Source: Prochlorococcus marinus str. MIT 9314 (GTDB taxonomy: Bacteria; Cyanobacteriota; Cyanobacteriia; PCC-6307; Cyanobiaceae). From it: DNA of 64,000 nucleotides. The notes beneath the pieces are model-generated. The model did not search any database. It saw only the letters and a list, made by a program, of their open reading frames with translations, and was not told the origin of the DNA. The position numbers were made by a program, and so were the translations under genes. Positions 48,065 to 58,016 of the stretch are shown one piece after another (positions within the stretch are counted from its first letter, which is position 1; each line of letters opens with the position of its first letter). Where the stretch lies: assembly GCF_000760035.1 (NCBI RefSeq), contig NZ_JNAO01000001.1:1-64000 (forward strand), in the 5' to 3' direction.

Positions 48065-48253
48065 TTAAAGCTTAAAACACATTATTATTTATATTCTTGC
48101 AGCGTAAACACACATGAAATATGTTTCTAAACAAATATGTATTTAATTGTATTAAAAGTGTGAAATATGTTTTTATAACTGAATTTTTACGATTAAATCT
48201 ATTAGATTATGAGTCAAAATACTCATGACTTAATTATATTTTATTAGTAAAAA
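48065..48253. promoter_or_regulatory. chlL upstream region with a 12-bp direct repeat
   Basis: The 189-bp spacer between chlB and chlL is very AT-rich. It contains tgaaatatgttt twice, at 48115-48126 and 48161-48172, with an intervening caaatatgta of related sequence. The position, 51 and 97 bp upstream of the chlL start, would suit a regulator site. No start-of-transcription motif is clear. Confidence 0.35.
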
Positions 48254-49825
48254 TTAACTGAAATATGCTTTAGCATCGTAAAGAGTCTCATCGCTTATCT
48301 CTGGAATTCCTCTCAAGATTGCGTATTTTTCAGTATTTGTTTTAACTTTACCTCTTACAAAAAATGGAACTTTTGTTAATTCAGCTCTACCAGATTCAGT
48401 CCAGATAATTCCTTCTTTACCATTTTTTTCTTTTTTCTCGTCAGAATTTAAAATGTTATTTGTGTTTGTCGCTGTATGTCCTAAATGGCTTTGATGACCA
48501 TCAACAAACTCAAAGTCATGTTTGAACATATCAATAAGATGCTCTTCTAAGCCCATCATTAGGGGATGTACCCAGTCATCAAAAATCACATTTGCTCCTT
48601 CCCATCCCATTTGAGGGCTATATCTTGCGGGAACATCTTGAACATGCATTGGAGTACTAATTACTGAACAAGGAATGCCCAGTCTTTTTGCACTATGCCT
48701 TTCCATTTGGGTCCCTAAAACGAGTTCAGGGGCGGCCTTTTTCATGGCATCTTCCACTTCTAGATAATTGTTAGTTATCAGAGCTTCTACATTAAGATCT
48801 TTTGCAGTAGCTCTTACTTGCCTGGCCATCTCCCTGCTGTATGTTCCAAGACCCACTACTTCAAAACCCAATTCTTCCTTAGCAATTTTGGCTGCTGCAA
48901 TTGCATGTGTTCCATCACCAAAAATAAAAACTCTTTTACCAGTTAGATAATTAGAGTCAACTGATTTTGAGTACCAAGGAAGTTTTGATTTATTTTCTAA
49001 TTCTTCTTTATTCGTTAAAGGAAGATCTAATTTCTCATGAACTTCATTTATAAATTCAATTGTATTTTTTATTCCAATAGGTATAGTATTCGTATATTCC
49101 ATTCCAAAGTTCCGTTTAAGCCACTCACATGAAGCTTCAGCAATTTCTTTATAAAGACAGATATTTATTTCAGCATCAATTAGTCTTTCAATATCATCAG
49201 GACTAGCACCTAATGGAGCAACTACGTTTGTATCTATACCTTGTTCCGAAAGTATGCGTTGGATTTCGATTACATCATCTCTGCATCTAAATCCTAGTAA
49301 TGAAGGGCCCAGTATATTAACTTTTGGTCTCCTACCTAATTTCCTCCACCTAAGGGGATTTATTTTGTCTGAAGAACTTACTTTTTCTTTTAAAAGGGTT
49401 CTTGTTAGTTGATAAAAGGTTTCTGAGGCCCCCCAATTTTCTTTCTTGCTATAAGCAGGTAATTCAAGATTAACAATCGGCATATCAAACCCCATCCCTT
49501 TTGCAAGTGCTCCAGGTTGGTCTTGGATAAGTTCTGCTGTACAACTTTCTCCGACTAAAAGAGTTTTGGGTTTGAATCGTTCAACCGCTTCCTTAATATT
49601 TTTCTTCACTAATTCTGCTGTATCGCCTCCAAGGTCTCTAGCCTGAAAAGTTGTATAAGTTACTGGAGGCCTTTGCCCCCTCCTCTCGATCATGGTAAAA
49701 AGAAGATCTGCATATGTATCTCCTTGGGGGGCATGAAGCACATAATGAATGTCTTTCATTGACGAGGCAATTCTCATAGCACCAACATGTGGCGGTCCTT
49801 CATACGTCCAAAGAGTTAATTCCAT
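48254..49825 (-). CDS. chlB: light-independent protochlorophyllide reductase subunit B
   Basis: With ChlN it forms the NifDK-like catalytic component that reduces protochlorophyllide in the dark. It starts [20 protein letters not shown], contains [16 protein letters not shown] with a cluster-site Cys, and ends in a small C-terminal domain typical of ChlB ([20 protein letters not shown]). The length of 523 residues is normal. It follows chlN by 5 bp on the same strand. Confidence 0.98.
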   Translation of the reverse strand: MELTLWTYEGPPHVGAMRIASSMKDIHYVLHAPQGDTYADLLFTMIERRGQRPPVTYTTFQARDLGGDTAELVKKNIKEAVERFKPKTLLVGESCTAELIQDQPGALAKGMGFDMPIVNLELPAYSKKENWGASETFYQLTRTLLKEKVSSSDKINPLRWRKLGRRPKVNILGPSLLGFRCRDDVIEIQRILSEQGIDTNVVAPLGASPDDIERLIDAEINICLYKEIAEASCEWLKRNFGMEYTNTIPIGIKNTIEFINEVHEKLDLPLTNKEELENKSKLPWYSKSVDSNYLTGKRVFIFGDGTHAIAAAKIAKEELGFEVVGLGTYSREMARQVRATAKDLNVEALITNNYLEVEDAMKKAAPELVLGTQMERHSAKRLGIPCSVISTPMHVQDVPARYSPQMGWEGANVIFDDWVHPLMMGLEEHLIDMFKHDFEFVDGHQSHLGHTATNTNNILNSDEKKEKNGKEGIIWTESGRAELTKVPFFVRGKVKTNTEKYAILRGIPEISDETLYDAKAYFS

Positions 49826-49830
49826 AGTTT

Positions 49831-51129
<1,299 letters not shown>

Positions 51130-51243
51130 TTAATTTAAGAAAGTAATTAATAAGTTCTCTTACAAAATGAACACATTTAAAAAACTTATATGAATGTTTA
51201 AATACTTAAATGGGAATTATGAAAAAAACTTTTTGGACGTATT

Positions 51244-51612
51244 TTAATTTCTGTAGAAGGAATTTCCTTGACTTGTTTTTGAGATTTTCCATACATTTCT
51301 AGCTATTTTCGTTGCTAATAATCCTGCTCTTTCTAACTTAGATTTTCCTGGCTTTGCTCCAATTAAAGCTGTAACTTCTGAAGTAGTTAAAGGTGCTCCA
51401 GTATTTATAGCTAATTGCGTTAACTCCAATCTATCTCTAAGGTTCTTAAGATTTACCTTCTCGATTTTATCTTCTTCTAACCAACTAAAAGATGGATCTT
51501 TCTGAGATAATTTTTGCATCAAGCTTAGGCTTACTAATCCAAGAGTTTGATCAGGAGTTAATTCTTTTTCAGTGCCAGAAACATTTGGTTCTTTTTTTTG
51601 AGAAGTTCCCAT
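51244..51612 (-). CDS. conserved hypothetical protein, 122 aa, between chlN and csoS1D
   Basis: I do not recognise the family. The protein is soluble. Residues 1-20 are polar; 20-60 are helical; the C-terminal half (APLTTSEVTALIGAKPGKSK, then ERAGLLATKIARNVWKI) resembles a small winged-helix or HTH domain. It is 156 bp upstream of the chlN start and divergent from csoS1D (97 bp apart), so it shares control regions with both chlorophyll and carboxysome genes. A regulatory role is a guess. Confidence 0.6.
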   Translation of the reverse strand: MGTSQKKEPNVSGTEKELTPDQTLGLVSLSLMQKLSQKDPSFSWLEEDKIEKVNLKNLRDRLELTQLAINTGAPLTTSEVTALIGAKPGKSKLERAGLLATKIARNVWKISKTSQGNSFYRN

Positions 51613-51709
51613 AAAAATGCATATCTTTTACTTGAAGTTATCGTTTTGTGGGAAGCATGCAAGTAAATTTAATGGAAAAAATGAACCATTATCCGTTATA
51701 GTCGCGTGA

Positions 51710-52480
51710 ATGGAACCAACTTCTAGTTTAAACAGAGGGGAACGAAAGAAAGGGAGTTCTCTTGTCACAGGATCTGAGGTGCAATCTCAGGCTAGTGGTG
51801 CAAGCTGTTTTATTACAACTGACTCAGAAAAGTCTTTGGTATCCAGACAAGCAAGTCAAGTAGAACAAATTGAGTTAAGAACATATGTTTTTTTAGATTC
51901 TCTTCAGCCTCAATTGGCTGCATATATGGGAACTGTTAGTAGAGGTTTTTTACCAATCCCTGGAGATTCATGCCTATGGATGGAAGTTTCACCTGGGATG
52001 GCCGTGCATAGAGTCACTGATATTGCCTTAAAGGCTAGCAATGTAAGACTTGGACAGATGATCGTTGAAAGAGCATTTGGTTCTCTTGCCCTTTACCATA
52101 AAGATCAAAGTACTGTTTTGCATTCCGGGGATGTTGTTCTAGATGCTATTGGTAGTGAAGTTAGAAAAAGAACCAAACCTTCAACAAGTTGGACAGAAGT
52201 TATTCGAGCTATTACTCCAGATCATGCTGTTTTAATAAATAGACAAAACAGGAGTGGATCAATGATTCAATCTGGGATGAGTATGTTTATATTAGAAACT
52301 GAACCAGCTGGTTATGTTTTAAAAGCAGCTAATGAAGCTGAAAAGGCATCCAATATAACTGTTGTTGATGTTAAGGCAGTTGGAGCTTTTGGTAGATTAA
52401 CTCTTGCCGGGAAAGAAGGGGATGTAGAAGAGGCTGCAGCTGCTGCTATAAGAGCAATTGAGGAGATTTCAAATTATTGA
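51710..52480 (+). CDS. csoS1D: carboxysome shell protein CsoS1D (tandem BMC)
   Basis: A 256-residue double-BMC-domain protein that forms trimers (pseudohexamers), stacked in pairs, with a gated pore in the alpha-carboxysome shell; the structure is known from a Prochlorococcus homolog. An N-terminal extension of about 50 Ser/Thr-rich residues precedes domain 1 ([20 protein letters not shown]); domain 2 has [18 protein letters not shown] and ends [20 protein letters not shown]. It lies upstream of the main cso operon with rdgB inserted on the opposite strand. Confidence 0.94.
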   Translation: MEPTSSLNRGERKKGSSLVTGSEVQSQASGASCFITTDSEKSLVSRQASQVEQIELRTYVFLDSLQPQLAAYMGTVSRGFLPIPGDSCLWMEVSPGMAVHRVTDIALKASNVRLGQMIVERAFGSLALYHKDQSTVLHSGDVVLDAIGSEVRKRTKPSTSWTEVIRAITPDHAVLINRQNRSGSMIQSGMSMFILETEPAGYVLKAANEAEKASNITVVDVKAVGAFGRLTLAGKEGDVEEAAAAAIRAIEEISNY

Positions 52481-52487
52481 GAATTTT

Positions 52488-53072
52488 TTAACTCAAACCT
52501 ATCTCTTTTTTTAAAAAGGGTGACATAATTTTTGCAGCTTTACCTCTACTACCTAATTTATTTAGTTGTGATTGTGAGAGCTCACCGTAAACACAGTTAG
52601 CCTCTTTTACCCAAAAAATAGATTCGAATTCCCCATTTGGATATTTGGGGTTCTTAAGAATTTCTCCCCAGCATATTCCTGTTGTATCTTTAACTAAGTT
52701 TCCTAAGGGATCGCACAAAACCATACAACTTATAAATCTTGCACTCCTATAAGGGCTTTCAGAAAGTTCATTAATTAATTTTTTAATTTTCTCATCATTA
52801 TTTTTAGCATATCGAGCAGAATAAATTCCTGGTCGACCATCTAAAACATCTACTTCAAGACCCGAGTCATCAGCTAATGCCCAAGTTTTAGTCTCTAAAG
52901 CAGCTGCTTTTGCTTTTAGAAGTGCATTCTCAAAATATGTGTTTCCAGTCTCTTCAACATTTAAATATTCTGGTTGCTTCTCAACCTTTAAAGATAAAAC
53001 ATCCAGCATCTCTGAAATCTCAGATACTTTCCTTTGATTGCCACTCGCAATAGTCAGAACTGGAAGGTTCAA
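52488..53072 (-). CDS. rdgB: dITP/XTP pyrophosphatase (RdgB/HAM1)
   Basis: It hydrolyses non-canonical purine nucleoside triphosphates to keep them out of DNA. The N-terminal LTIASGNQRKVSEISEML has the family substrate-binding TxNxxK-like loop as ASGNQRK; ALADDSGLEVDVLDGRPGIY carries the catalytic Asp residues; RGKAAK is near the C-terminus. The length of 194 residues is normal. It is convergent with csoS1D (7 bp) and divergent from csoS1 across a 327-bp spacer. Confidence 0.93.
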   Translation of the reverse strand: MNLPVLTIASGNQRKVSEISEMLDVLSLKVEKQPEYLNVEETGNTYFENALLKAKAAALETKTWALADDSGLEVDVLDGRPGIYSARYAKNNDEKIKKLINELSESPYRSARFISCMVLCDPLGNLVKDTTGICWGEILKNPKYPNGEFESIFWVKEANCVYGELSQSQLNKLGSRGKAAKIMSPFLKKEIGLS

Positions 53073-53399
53073 AATAACTAATAAATTTATTGTGAGTTCT
53101 ATCTTACTTCAAAGCTTGATACGGAGACAGGAAAGGTTGAACATTCCACACCTGTGTAGACAGGGCCTGCCTCGTACGGAAATAACATAATGTAAATTTT
53201 TTCTTAACACAACAGTATGTTTTGATGCACTAACTAATTTGCATAAGTATTGACATATCAATAGTACCAAGGGTGATAAGTTTAACTTATGAATGATAGA
53301 AAAAACATTAATGGAGATTTTGTCGAAAACGCTTGACTTATAAGTACTTAATGAAGCATTCTTCGAATTGAACATTCCACATTTAGTATTTAGTAGACA
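53073..53399. promoter_or_regulatory. csoS1 leader region with a 14-bp direct repeat
   Basis: This 327-bp spacer, the longest in the window, precedes the carboxysome operon. The 14-mer ttgaacattccaca occurs at 53137-53150 and again at 53368-53381, the second copy ending 18 bp before the csoS1 ATG. Next to the first copy are a small dyad acacctgtgt (53148-53157) and cagggcctg (53161-53169), in a strikingly GC-rich patch. A TTGACA at 53250-53255 is followed about 19 bp later by GATAAG, a possible promoter. I see no protein gene here. Confidence 0.5.
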
Positions 53400-53711
53400 A
53401 TGGCTACAGAAACAATGGGTATCGCTCTCGGCATGATCGAGACACGCGGACTTGTACCTGCAATCGAAGCAGCAGACGCAATGACAAAGGCAGCAGAAGT
53501 TCGCCTTATTGGTCGTGAATTCGTTGGTGGCGGTTATGTCACAGTATTAGTTAGAGGCGAAACAGGAGCAGTTAACGCAGCTGTAAGAGCTGGTGCTGAC
53601 GCTTGTGAAAGAGTTGGTGACGGTTTAGTTGCAGCTCACATTATTGCTCGTCCTCATAGAGAAGTTGAACCTGCTCTAGGTAACGGTGAATTTCTTGGTC
53701 AAAAGGACTAA
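53400..53711 (+). CDS. csoS1: carboxysome shell hexamer CsoS1
   Basis: The main hexameric BMC protein of the alpha-carboxysome shell facets. The 103-residue sequence begins MATETMGIALGMIETRGLVP and has the BMC core VRLIGREFVGGGYVTVLVRG (pore loop near the Gly-rich stretch). Picocyanobacteria have a single csoS1 where proteobacteria have several. Codon choice is less AT-biased than in neighbours, as expected for a highly expressed gene. It starts the operon csoS1-rbcL-rbcS-csoS2-csoSCA-csoS4A-csoS4B. Confidence 0.98.
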   Translation: MATETMGIALGMIETRGLVPAIEAADAMTKAAEVRLIGREFVGGGYVTVLVRGETGAVNAAVRAGADACERVGDGLVAAHIIARPHREVEPALGNGEFLGQKD

Positions 53712-53720
53712 TTAAGTAAA

Positions 53721-53740
53721 GCAAGATTTATAAATTTTGC
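53721..53740 (+). other. hairpin between csoS1 and rbcL
   Basis: The inverted repeat gcaagattt-at-aaattttgc (one G-U pair) begins 10 bp after the csoS1 stop. It could stabilise or define the end of the csoS1 message. No T-run follows. Confidence 0.4.
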
Positions 53741-53780
53741 ACAATAATTATTTTCCCTACACAGACCTAAATTTATCCTT

Positions 53781-55196
53781 ATGAGTAAGAAGTATGACGC
53801 AGGGGTAAAGGAGTACAGAGATACCTACTGGACTCCAGAATATGTTCCCCTAGACACCGATTTACTAGCCTGTTTCAAATGTACAGGTCAGGAAGGTGTT
53901 CCAAGAGAAGAAGTTGCAGCAGCTGTTGCCGCTGAATCTTCAACAGGTACTTGGTCAACAGTTTGGTCCGAGTTACTTACAGACTTAGAATTTTATAAGG
54001 GACGTTGTTATCGAATCGAAGACGTTCCTGGAGATCCTGAAGCTTTCTATGCTTTTATTGCATATCCTTTAGATCTTTTTGAAGAAGGCTCAATTACAAA
54101 CGTATTAACATCTCTTGTAGGAAACGTTTTTGGATTTAAAGCTCTAAGACATCTTCGTCTAGAAGATATTAGATTCCCAATTGCTTTCATTAAAACCTGC
54201 GGTGGTCCACCAAACGGAATCGTAGTTGAAAGAGATCGACTTAACAAATACGGAAGACCTCTACTTGGTTGTACCATCAAACCTAAATTAGGATTATCTG
54301 GTAAAAACTATGGTCGGGTTGTATATGAATGTCTTAGAGGCGGTCTTGATTTAACGAAGGATGATGAGAATATAAATTCTCAACCATTCCAACGTTGGAG
54401 AGAAAGATTTGAGTTTGTTGCAGAAGCAGTTAAGCTTGCTCAGCGGGAAACTGGAGAAGTTAAAGGTCATTATCTAAATTGTACTGCTAACACTCCTGAA
54501 GAACTCTATGAAAGAGCTGAATTTGCAAAAGAGCTAGATATGCCAATCATCATGCATGATTACATAACTGGTGGTTTTACTGCAAATACTGGATTAGCTA
54601 ATTGGTGTCGCAAAAATGGCATGCTCCTACATATTCACAGAGCTATGCATGCTGTTATTGATAGACATCCAAAGCATGGTATTCACTTCAGAGTTCTTGC
54701 AAAATGTTTGAGACTTTCTGGAGGAGACCAATTACATACTGGAACCGTTGTTGGAAAACTAGAAGGTGATCGTCAAACAACTCTTGGTTATATAGACAAC
54801 TTAAGAGAGTCATTTGTTCCTGAAGATAGATCAAGAGGTAACTTCTTTGATCAAGATTGGGGTTCAATGCCTGGAGTATTTGCAGTCGCATCAGGTGGTA
54901 TCCACGTTTGGCATATGCCTGCACTTCTAGCGATCTTTGGGGATGATTCCTGCCTTCAGTTCGGTGGAGGAACACATGGTCACCCATGGGGTTCAGCTGC
55001 TGGAGCTGCAGCTAACAGAGTTGCATTAGAAGCTTGTGTAAAAGCTCGTAATGCTGGTCGCGAAATCGAAAAAGAGAGTAGAGACATTCTCATGGAAGCT
55101 GCTAAGCATAGTCCTGAATTAGCTATTGCTCTAGAAACTTGGAAGGAAATTAAGTTTGAGTTTGACACTGTCGACAAACTTGATGTTCAGGGTTAA
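53781..55196 (+). CDS. rbcL: RuBisCO large subunit (form IA)
   Basis: It fixes CO2 onto ribulose bisphosphate inside the carboxysome. The carbamylated Lys is in [12 protein letters not shown], the catalytic Lys in [15 protein letters not shown], and [12 protein letters not shown] carries the active-site His. The length of 471 residues and the proteobacterial-like [17 protein letters not shown] start identify form IA, shared with alpha-carboxysomes and acquired by transfer in this lineage (established knowledge). Confidence 0.99.
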   Translation: MSKKYDAGVKEYRDTYWTPEYVPLDTDLLACFKCTGQEGVPREEVAAAVAAESSTGTWSTVWSELLTDLEFYKGRCYRIEDVPGDPEAFYAFIAYPLDLFEEGSITNVLTSLVGNVFGFKALRHLRLEDIRFPIAFIKTCGGPPNGIVVERDRLNKYGRPLLGCTIKPKLGLSGKNYGRVVYECLRGGLDLTKDDENINSQPFQRWRERFEFVAEAVKLAQRETGEVKGHYLNCTANTPEELYERAEFAKELDMPIIMHDYITGGFTANTGLANWCRKNGMLLHIHRAMHAVIDRHPKHGIHFRVLAKCLRLSGGDQLHTGTVVGKLEGDRQTTLGYIDNLRESFVPEDRSRGNFFDQDWGSMPGVFAVASGGIHVWHMPALLAIFGDDSCLQFGGGTHGHPWGSAAGAAANRVALEACVKARNAGREIEKESRDILMEAAKHSPELAIALETWKEIKFEFDTVDKLDVQG

Positions 55197-55212
55197 CTCA
55201 AGTTTCGAAATC

Positions 55213-55259
55213 GAGGAGATTTATTCTCCTCAGACTTATTAAAATCTCGTTTTTACGAG
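55213..55259 (+). other. two hairpins in the rbcL-rbcS spacer
   Basis: Stem 1 is gaggaga (55213-55219) with tctcctc (55225-55231), loop of 5. Stem 2 is ctcgt (55246-55250) with acgag (55255-55259), loop of 4. They lie in the 89-bp gap after rbcL and may protect or process the rbcL transcript end. Confidence 0.5.
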
Positions 55260-55285
55260 TACTTTCATTCACATTTTGATTAATT

Positions 55286-55627
55286 ATGCCTTTCCAGAGC
55301 ACAGTAAGCGACTATCAAACAGTTGCAACCCTGGAAACATTCGGTTTTTTACCACCGATGACCCAGGAAGAAATATATGACCAAATTGCGTACATAATTG
55401 CTCAAGGTTGGAGTCCAGTTATTGAGCATGTTCATCCAAGTGGATGTATGCAAACTTATTGGTCTTATTGGAAACTCCCATTCTTTGGGGAAAAAGATCT
55501 TAACTTGATCGTGAGCGAATTAGAGGCATGCCATAGAGCATACCCTGATCATCATGTAAGAATCATCGGATACGATGCTTACACTCAAAGTCAAGGAACA
55601 GCTTTTGTAGTTTTCCAAGGACGTTAA
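55286..55627 (+). CDS. rbcS: RuBisCO small subunit (form IA)
   Basis: The 113-residue small subunit of the L8S8 enzyme. ETFGFLPPMTQEEIYDQIAY near the N-terminus, WTYWKLPFFG-type sequence (YWSYWKLPFFG) and VRIIGYDAYTQSQGTAFVV are typical. The form IA type is matched to the large subunit. It is separated from csoS2 by a strong hairpin. Confidence 0.98.
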   Translation: MPFQSTVSDYQTVATLETFGFLPPMTQEEIYDQIAYIIAQGWSPVIEHVHPSGCMQTYWSYWKLPFFGEKDLNLIVSELEACHRAYPDHHVRIIGYDAYTQSQGTAFVVFQGR

Positions 55628-55649
55628 AGCTACTTTTCGTAGTTAATAT

Positions 55650-55682
55650 CTTTCTCCAAAAAAAATTTTGGAGAAAGTTTTT
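55650..55682 (+). terminator. 12-bp hairpin with T-run between rbcS and csoS2
   Basis: A perfect 12-bp stem, ctttctccaaaa (55650-55661) with ttttggagaaag (55666-55677), has an AAAA loop and is followed by five T (55678-55682). This is the best rho-independent-terminator-like structure in the window. Placed inside the operon it would lower transcription of csoS2 and later genes relative to rbcLS. Confidence 0.7.
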
Positions 55683-55717
55683 CAAAAGTCTTTTTAAAGA
55701 ATTTAAACTTGAAGATC

Positions 55718-58009
55718 ATGTCAAAAAAAACCAGTAGAGAGATTGCACTTGAGAGAAGAAAGGCGATGAGTGATAGCGGTAAAAAAGCTGCTGCTTATTC
55801 TTCAACTACCAAAGATAGAGTTCGATCTTCTCAAGATATACAGATTTCTGGGACTCAGTCTTCTCCTAATAATAATATTTCTAAACCAGCTACAAAACAT
55901 ATTCCAAAAACTCAGGTAAACATTAATTCTTCAACAACTTTATCTAGTAAAGAGTTAGTAATAGAGAGAAGAAAAGCAATGTCTACCCACGGGAAATCAG
56001 CTATAACTTCATCCGATAGAACCCGTACTGATGTTAAAAAAGAAAGTCCTGTAAACACAGTTAAATCAACTATAAGTAAAAATCAAGAAATTCAGGATTC
56101 AACTAGTACAGAATCTAAGTCCCTAAAACCCAACCTTAAGAGAAGAATTAATCAGAAGAGAAAGCCTATTACTAATACAAGTAGAGATATTGTTTTGGCG
56201 AGAAGAGAAGCTCAATCTAAACATGGTAAATCTGCAACTAAACAAAATACTAGTGCCGCTTCATTAGCTAGAAGGGGAGACCCAGATTTAAGTAGTAGAG
56301 AAATTTCTCAGAGAGTGAGAGAGCTAAGAAGTAAAACTGGTGCCACAGGCAAAAAAGGTAATGGTAAATGTAGACCATGTGGTCCAAACAAAAATGGTGC
56401 CAAACAAAATATTGCAGATGCTAGCTGGAAAGTTGGTAAAAGTGAAACTGATTCAGGTCAAATAGTTACTGGAACTCAAGCTAATAGATCTGTAAAAACT
56501 ACAGGTAATGAAGCAAGTACGTGCAGAACTGTAACTGGTACCCAATATATGGGAGCAGAAGTTACTGATCAATTTTGTCAAGATAGACCAAGTTATAAAC
56601 AGCCACTTAGATCTACTGTTACCTCTACAACATCAGGTAATAAAGTAACTGGAAATGAAGTTGGTAGATCTGATAGGGTCACAGGCGATGAGCCAGGAAC
56701 TTGTAAAAACCTTACAGGTACTGAATATGTATCTTCTAATCAATCGCAGAAGTATTGTGGTGATGTCCCAAGAAATCCTTCAAAGGTTAAACACAGCACT
56801 ACAACCGATGGATTAAAAGTATCTGGATCACTACCTGGTAGATCCACCCTAGTTACTGGAGATGAATCAGGTTCTGGACATCAATTAACTGGAGATCAAT
56901 ATCTTGGCTCTGAGCCAAATCCAAAAGGTAAGGCATTTGAAAAAGTAGGCAGTTACAACACTCTTAATGGGAATAATGTAACTGGTACAGGGGTTGGAAG
57001 ATCAGACCATATGACAGGTAATGAACATGGTAGTTGTAAGAATGTAACTGGCGATGAGTACATAGGATCTCAACAATATGAGAAGTTTTGCGGTTCAAAA
57101 CCAAAACCAGAAGCTAGAAAAGTAGGTTTAAGCCTTTCTTCAAAGTCAAATTTAATAAGCGGCACTATGACAGGAAGATCAGAAATAGTAACTGGAGATG
57201 AACCAGGTTCATGCAAAGTGTTAACAGGAACACCATACGCAGGCTTAGATCAGATTAATGAAAATTGTAGTACTGAGATTTCAGAAGATATGAAATCCCG
57301 AGCAACAGTTAATTCTGGAAATAATTCAAATGCCAGACTTACAGGACAGCAACCAGGAATTGGCGGAGTAATGACAGGTGCTAAGAAAGGTGCTTGTAAA
57401 AATCTAACAGGGACTCCCTATGTTGGTGGAGATCAGCTCTCACAAGCTTGTGATAATCCTGCACATGATGCGGCTTATGCGAATCCGGAAAAGTCGGCAG
57501 GTAACTCTTGGAAGGAATTCTCTGTTAAATCACCATCAAGAGATAAATATTCTGAAAAAAATACTCAAGGTGTTACGGGTAATGAATATGAAAATGGTTC
57601 AAAGGTAACAGGACCTTTTGATATGGCAGTTGATAAGGTCACTGGCACTGAAAAATTTAGATTTGAACCGAATAAAAATATTACTTATAAACAAAAAATG
57701 GAAATTGAAGAGGTAGACCGTGCTGCAAAGACACCAGAAAAAAGAGTCGCATCAAGGATTACTGGAGAAGGACAATCAGTAGGAAACGTAACTGGTGATG
57801 ATTGGGATCGCGGTGATAAGGTAACAGGTACAGAGGGAGCTTCTTCTAGAAAGCGAAATCCATCAAGAGCAGGATTCATGAGCGCAATGCCCCCTATGGA
57901 AGTTAAAAGGAATGAGGAAACAGAAAAACCAGATTTCTTGATAACTGGATCTAGTGGAAATACTCGTGAAGGACAACTTGTTACCTTTTCAGGCGGTGCA
58001 AGAGGTTAA
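55718..58009 (+). CDS. csoS2: carboxysome assembly scaffold CsoS2
   Basis: This disordered scaffold links RuBisCO to the shell. The start used is the ATG at 55718 (MSKKTSREIALERRKAM). The N-region has four RuBisCO-binding repeats of the form S(R/K)E..LERRKAMS..GK. The middle region has six repeats built on VTG...VTGDE.G.C..LTGT.Y, most with paired Cys; the third has none. The C-region has further ITG/VTG motifs and ends LVTFSGGARG, the shell-anchoring peptide. Its 763 residues are normal for picocyanobacteria. I see no evidence of the programmed frameshift known in Halothiobacillus, but I could not test it. Confidence 0.96.
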   Translation: MSKKTSREIALERRKAMSDSGKKAAAYSSTTKDRVRSSQDIQISGTQSSPNNNISKPATKHIPKTQVNINSSTTLSSKELVIERRKAMSTHGKSAITSSDRTRTDVKKESPVNTVKSTISKNQEIQDSTSTESKSLKPNLKRRINQKRKPITNTSRDIVLARREAQSKHGKSATKQNTSAASLARRGDPDLSSREISQRVRELRSKTGATGKKGNGKCRPCGPNKNGAKQNIADASWKVGKSETDSGQIVTGTQANRSVKTTGNEASTCRTVTGTQYMGAEVTDQFCQDRPSYKQPLRSTVTSTTSGNKVTGNEVGRSDRVTGDEPGTCKNLTGTEYVSSNQSQKYCGDVPRNPSKVKHSTTTDGLKVSGSLPGRSTLVTGDESGSGHQLTGDQYLGSEPNPKGKAFEKVGSYNTLNGNNVTGTGVGRSDHMTGNEHGSCKNVTGDEYIGSQQYEKFCGSKPKPEARKVGLSLSSKSNLISGTMTGRSEIVTGDEPGSCKVLTGTPYAGLDQINENCSTEISEDMKSRATVNSGNNSNARLTGQQPGIGGVMTGAKKGACKNLTGTPYVGGDQLSQACDNPAHDAAYANPEKSAGNSWKEFSVKSPSRDKYSEKNTQGVTGNEYENGSKVTGPFDMAVDKVTGTEKFRFEPNKNITYKQKMEIEEVDRAAKTPEKRVASRITGEGQSVGNVTGDDWDRGDKVTGTEGASSRKRNPSRAGFMSAMPPMEVKRNEETEKPDFLITGSSGNTREGQLVTFSGGARG

Positions 58010-58016
58010 GTAAATA

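Noticed and set aside
53109-53375. 88-codon minus-strand reading frame in the csoS1 leader
   Set aside because: The translation is basic and low in order, overlaps the region of repeats and promoter-like sites, and resembles no family.
54688-55177. Minus-strand open frames opposite rbcL
   Set aside because: They are shadows of a highly conserved gene with biased codons and have no family resemblance.
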